DNA of 15,899 bases from the NCBI GenBank assembly GCA_900770835.1, contig CAAGLQ010000107.1:1-15899 (forward strand). The letters are read 5' to 3'. The DNA is from an uncultured Parabacteroides sp. (lineage in GTDB: Bacteria; Bacteroidota; Bacteroidia; Bacteroidales; Tannerellaceae). The notes beneath the pieces were generated by a model that saw only the letters and a program-made list of their open reading frames with translations, did no database searches and was not told the origin of the DNA. The position numbers were made by a program, and so were the translations under genes. Positions 15,594 through 15,899 of this stretch are shown one piece after another. How positions within the stretch are numbered: the stretch's first letter is position 1; each line of letters starts with the position of its first letter.

Positions 15594-15655
15594 GCGCATA
15601 GGCATACGAGGATTCATCCCTAACGGAGGAAAGGGAACTACGCTCGTATAAGCGC
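15594..15655. repeat. Nested inverted repeat (large imperfect hairpin)
   Basis: From outside inward, GCGC (15594-15597) pairs with GCGC (15652-15655), ATACGAG (15604-15610) with CTCGTAT (15643-15649), and TCCCT (15617-15621) with AGGGA (15632-15636). The symmetric order of three arms suggests one folded element of about 60 nt. Read on the minus strand, it begins 8 bases after the stop of the right-edge gene. There is no U-tract, so an ordinary intrinsic terminator is doubtful. Confidence 0.4.
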
Positions 15656-15663
15656 AAACTGAT

Positions 15664-15899
15664 TCAAGTTTGGATCACCTCCAAGATCTCGCCTAAATGG
15701 TATTCCACCATGCCGTCAGCGAATTGCGTGTCCACCACCCGGACAAGGGCTTGGTCACCGGCTACACGATAGCCGACGATAAGTCGCAGGGCATCGAAAC
15801 GGCGTAGGTAACGTTTGCCGTCCGCTTGATCCACATAGGTGTAGCGATTCAGCGTAGTCTGCTTGATCTCTCTGTATTCAATGGTCTTTGTGCCACGGA
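15664..15899 (-). CDS. Unrecognised protein, C-terminal part
   Basis: An open minus-strand frame enters from the right edge and ends in TGA at 15664-15666, giving 77 residues. It reads RGTKTIEYREIKQ near the edge, then NRYTYVDQADGKRYLRRFD, VVDTQFADGMVEYHLGEI and a C-terminal LEVIQT. The other two frames of this strand are broken by stops within the first 17 codons. I do not recognise the family; the alternating hydrophobic pattern suggests a small beta-rich domain. Its start and any larger domain lie outside the window, so function cannot be judged. It converges on the Fic gene across about 200 bp of repeat-containing DNA. Confidence 0.55.
   Translation of the reverse strand, partial: RGTKTIEYREIKQTTLNRYTYVDQADGKRYLRRFDALRLIVGYRVAGDQALVRVVDTQFADGMVEYHLGEILEVIQT

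Overview
The window looks like chromosomal DNA from a Bacteroidota bacterium, most likely order Bacteroidales (Parabacteroides/Tannerella-like; the genus is a guess). Four things suggest this. The threonine operon has the order thrA, apgM-type kinase, thrC. A PG_1098-type THUMP-like methyltransferase is present. Recognisable promoters fit the Bacteroides pattern (TTG, about 19 bases, TAnnTTTG). Genes start after A-rich stretches rather than strong Shine-Dalgarno sites. Most of the sequence is densely packed housekeeping genes; only the right end (about 14.5-15.9 kb) looks accessory.

Layout. 1-402 (+): 3' end of a PD-(D/E)XK nuclease-domain protein. It converges on the thr operon across a 17-bp perfect-stem terminator (432-479). 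496-5436 (-): thrA (fused aspartokinase-homoserine dehydrogenase), a phosphoglycerate-mutase-family protein that probably acts as homoserine kinase, and thrC, joined by a 4-nt gap and an ATGA overlap. Together they would convert aspartate to threonine, apart from the aspartate-semialdehyde dehydrogenase step, which is not encoded here. Upstream lies a leader of about 230 nt with its own promoter, a 22-residue peptide rich in Thr codons and several hairpins, which I read as a threonine attenuator. 5730-7270 (-): tsaD (tRNA t6A synthesis) and cinA (C-terminal amidase domain only). 7271-7337: a compact divergent region with a duplicated near-palindrome. 7325-11839 (+): a large tamB-like gene of the outer-membrane assembly type, with no ATG near its start. 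11836-14480 (-): a three-gene unit (THUMP-like SAM methyltransferase, mtgA, lipB) that collides with tamB through overlapping stop codons.

The right end holds a BRO-N-like/Fic fusion protein (14576-15463, +) with a complete AMPylation motif, about 200 bp of non-coding DNA containing three degenerate palindromic repeats and a larger nested inverted repeat, and the 3' end of an unrecognised minus-strand gene that runs off the window.

The observations most worth following are the threonine leader peptide/attenuator, the homoserine-kinase role of the mutase-family gene, the in-phase A_AAA_AAG heptamer at the mtgA-lipB junction, the tamB start with its duplicated palindrome, and the Fic gene with its repeat-rich flank. 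I saw no tRNA, rRNA, CRISPR array, transposase or integrase.
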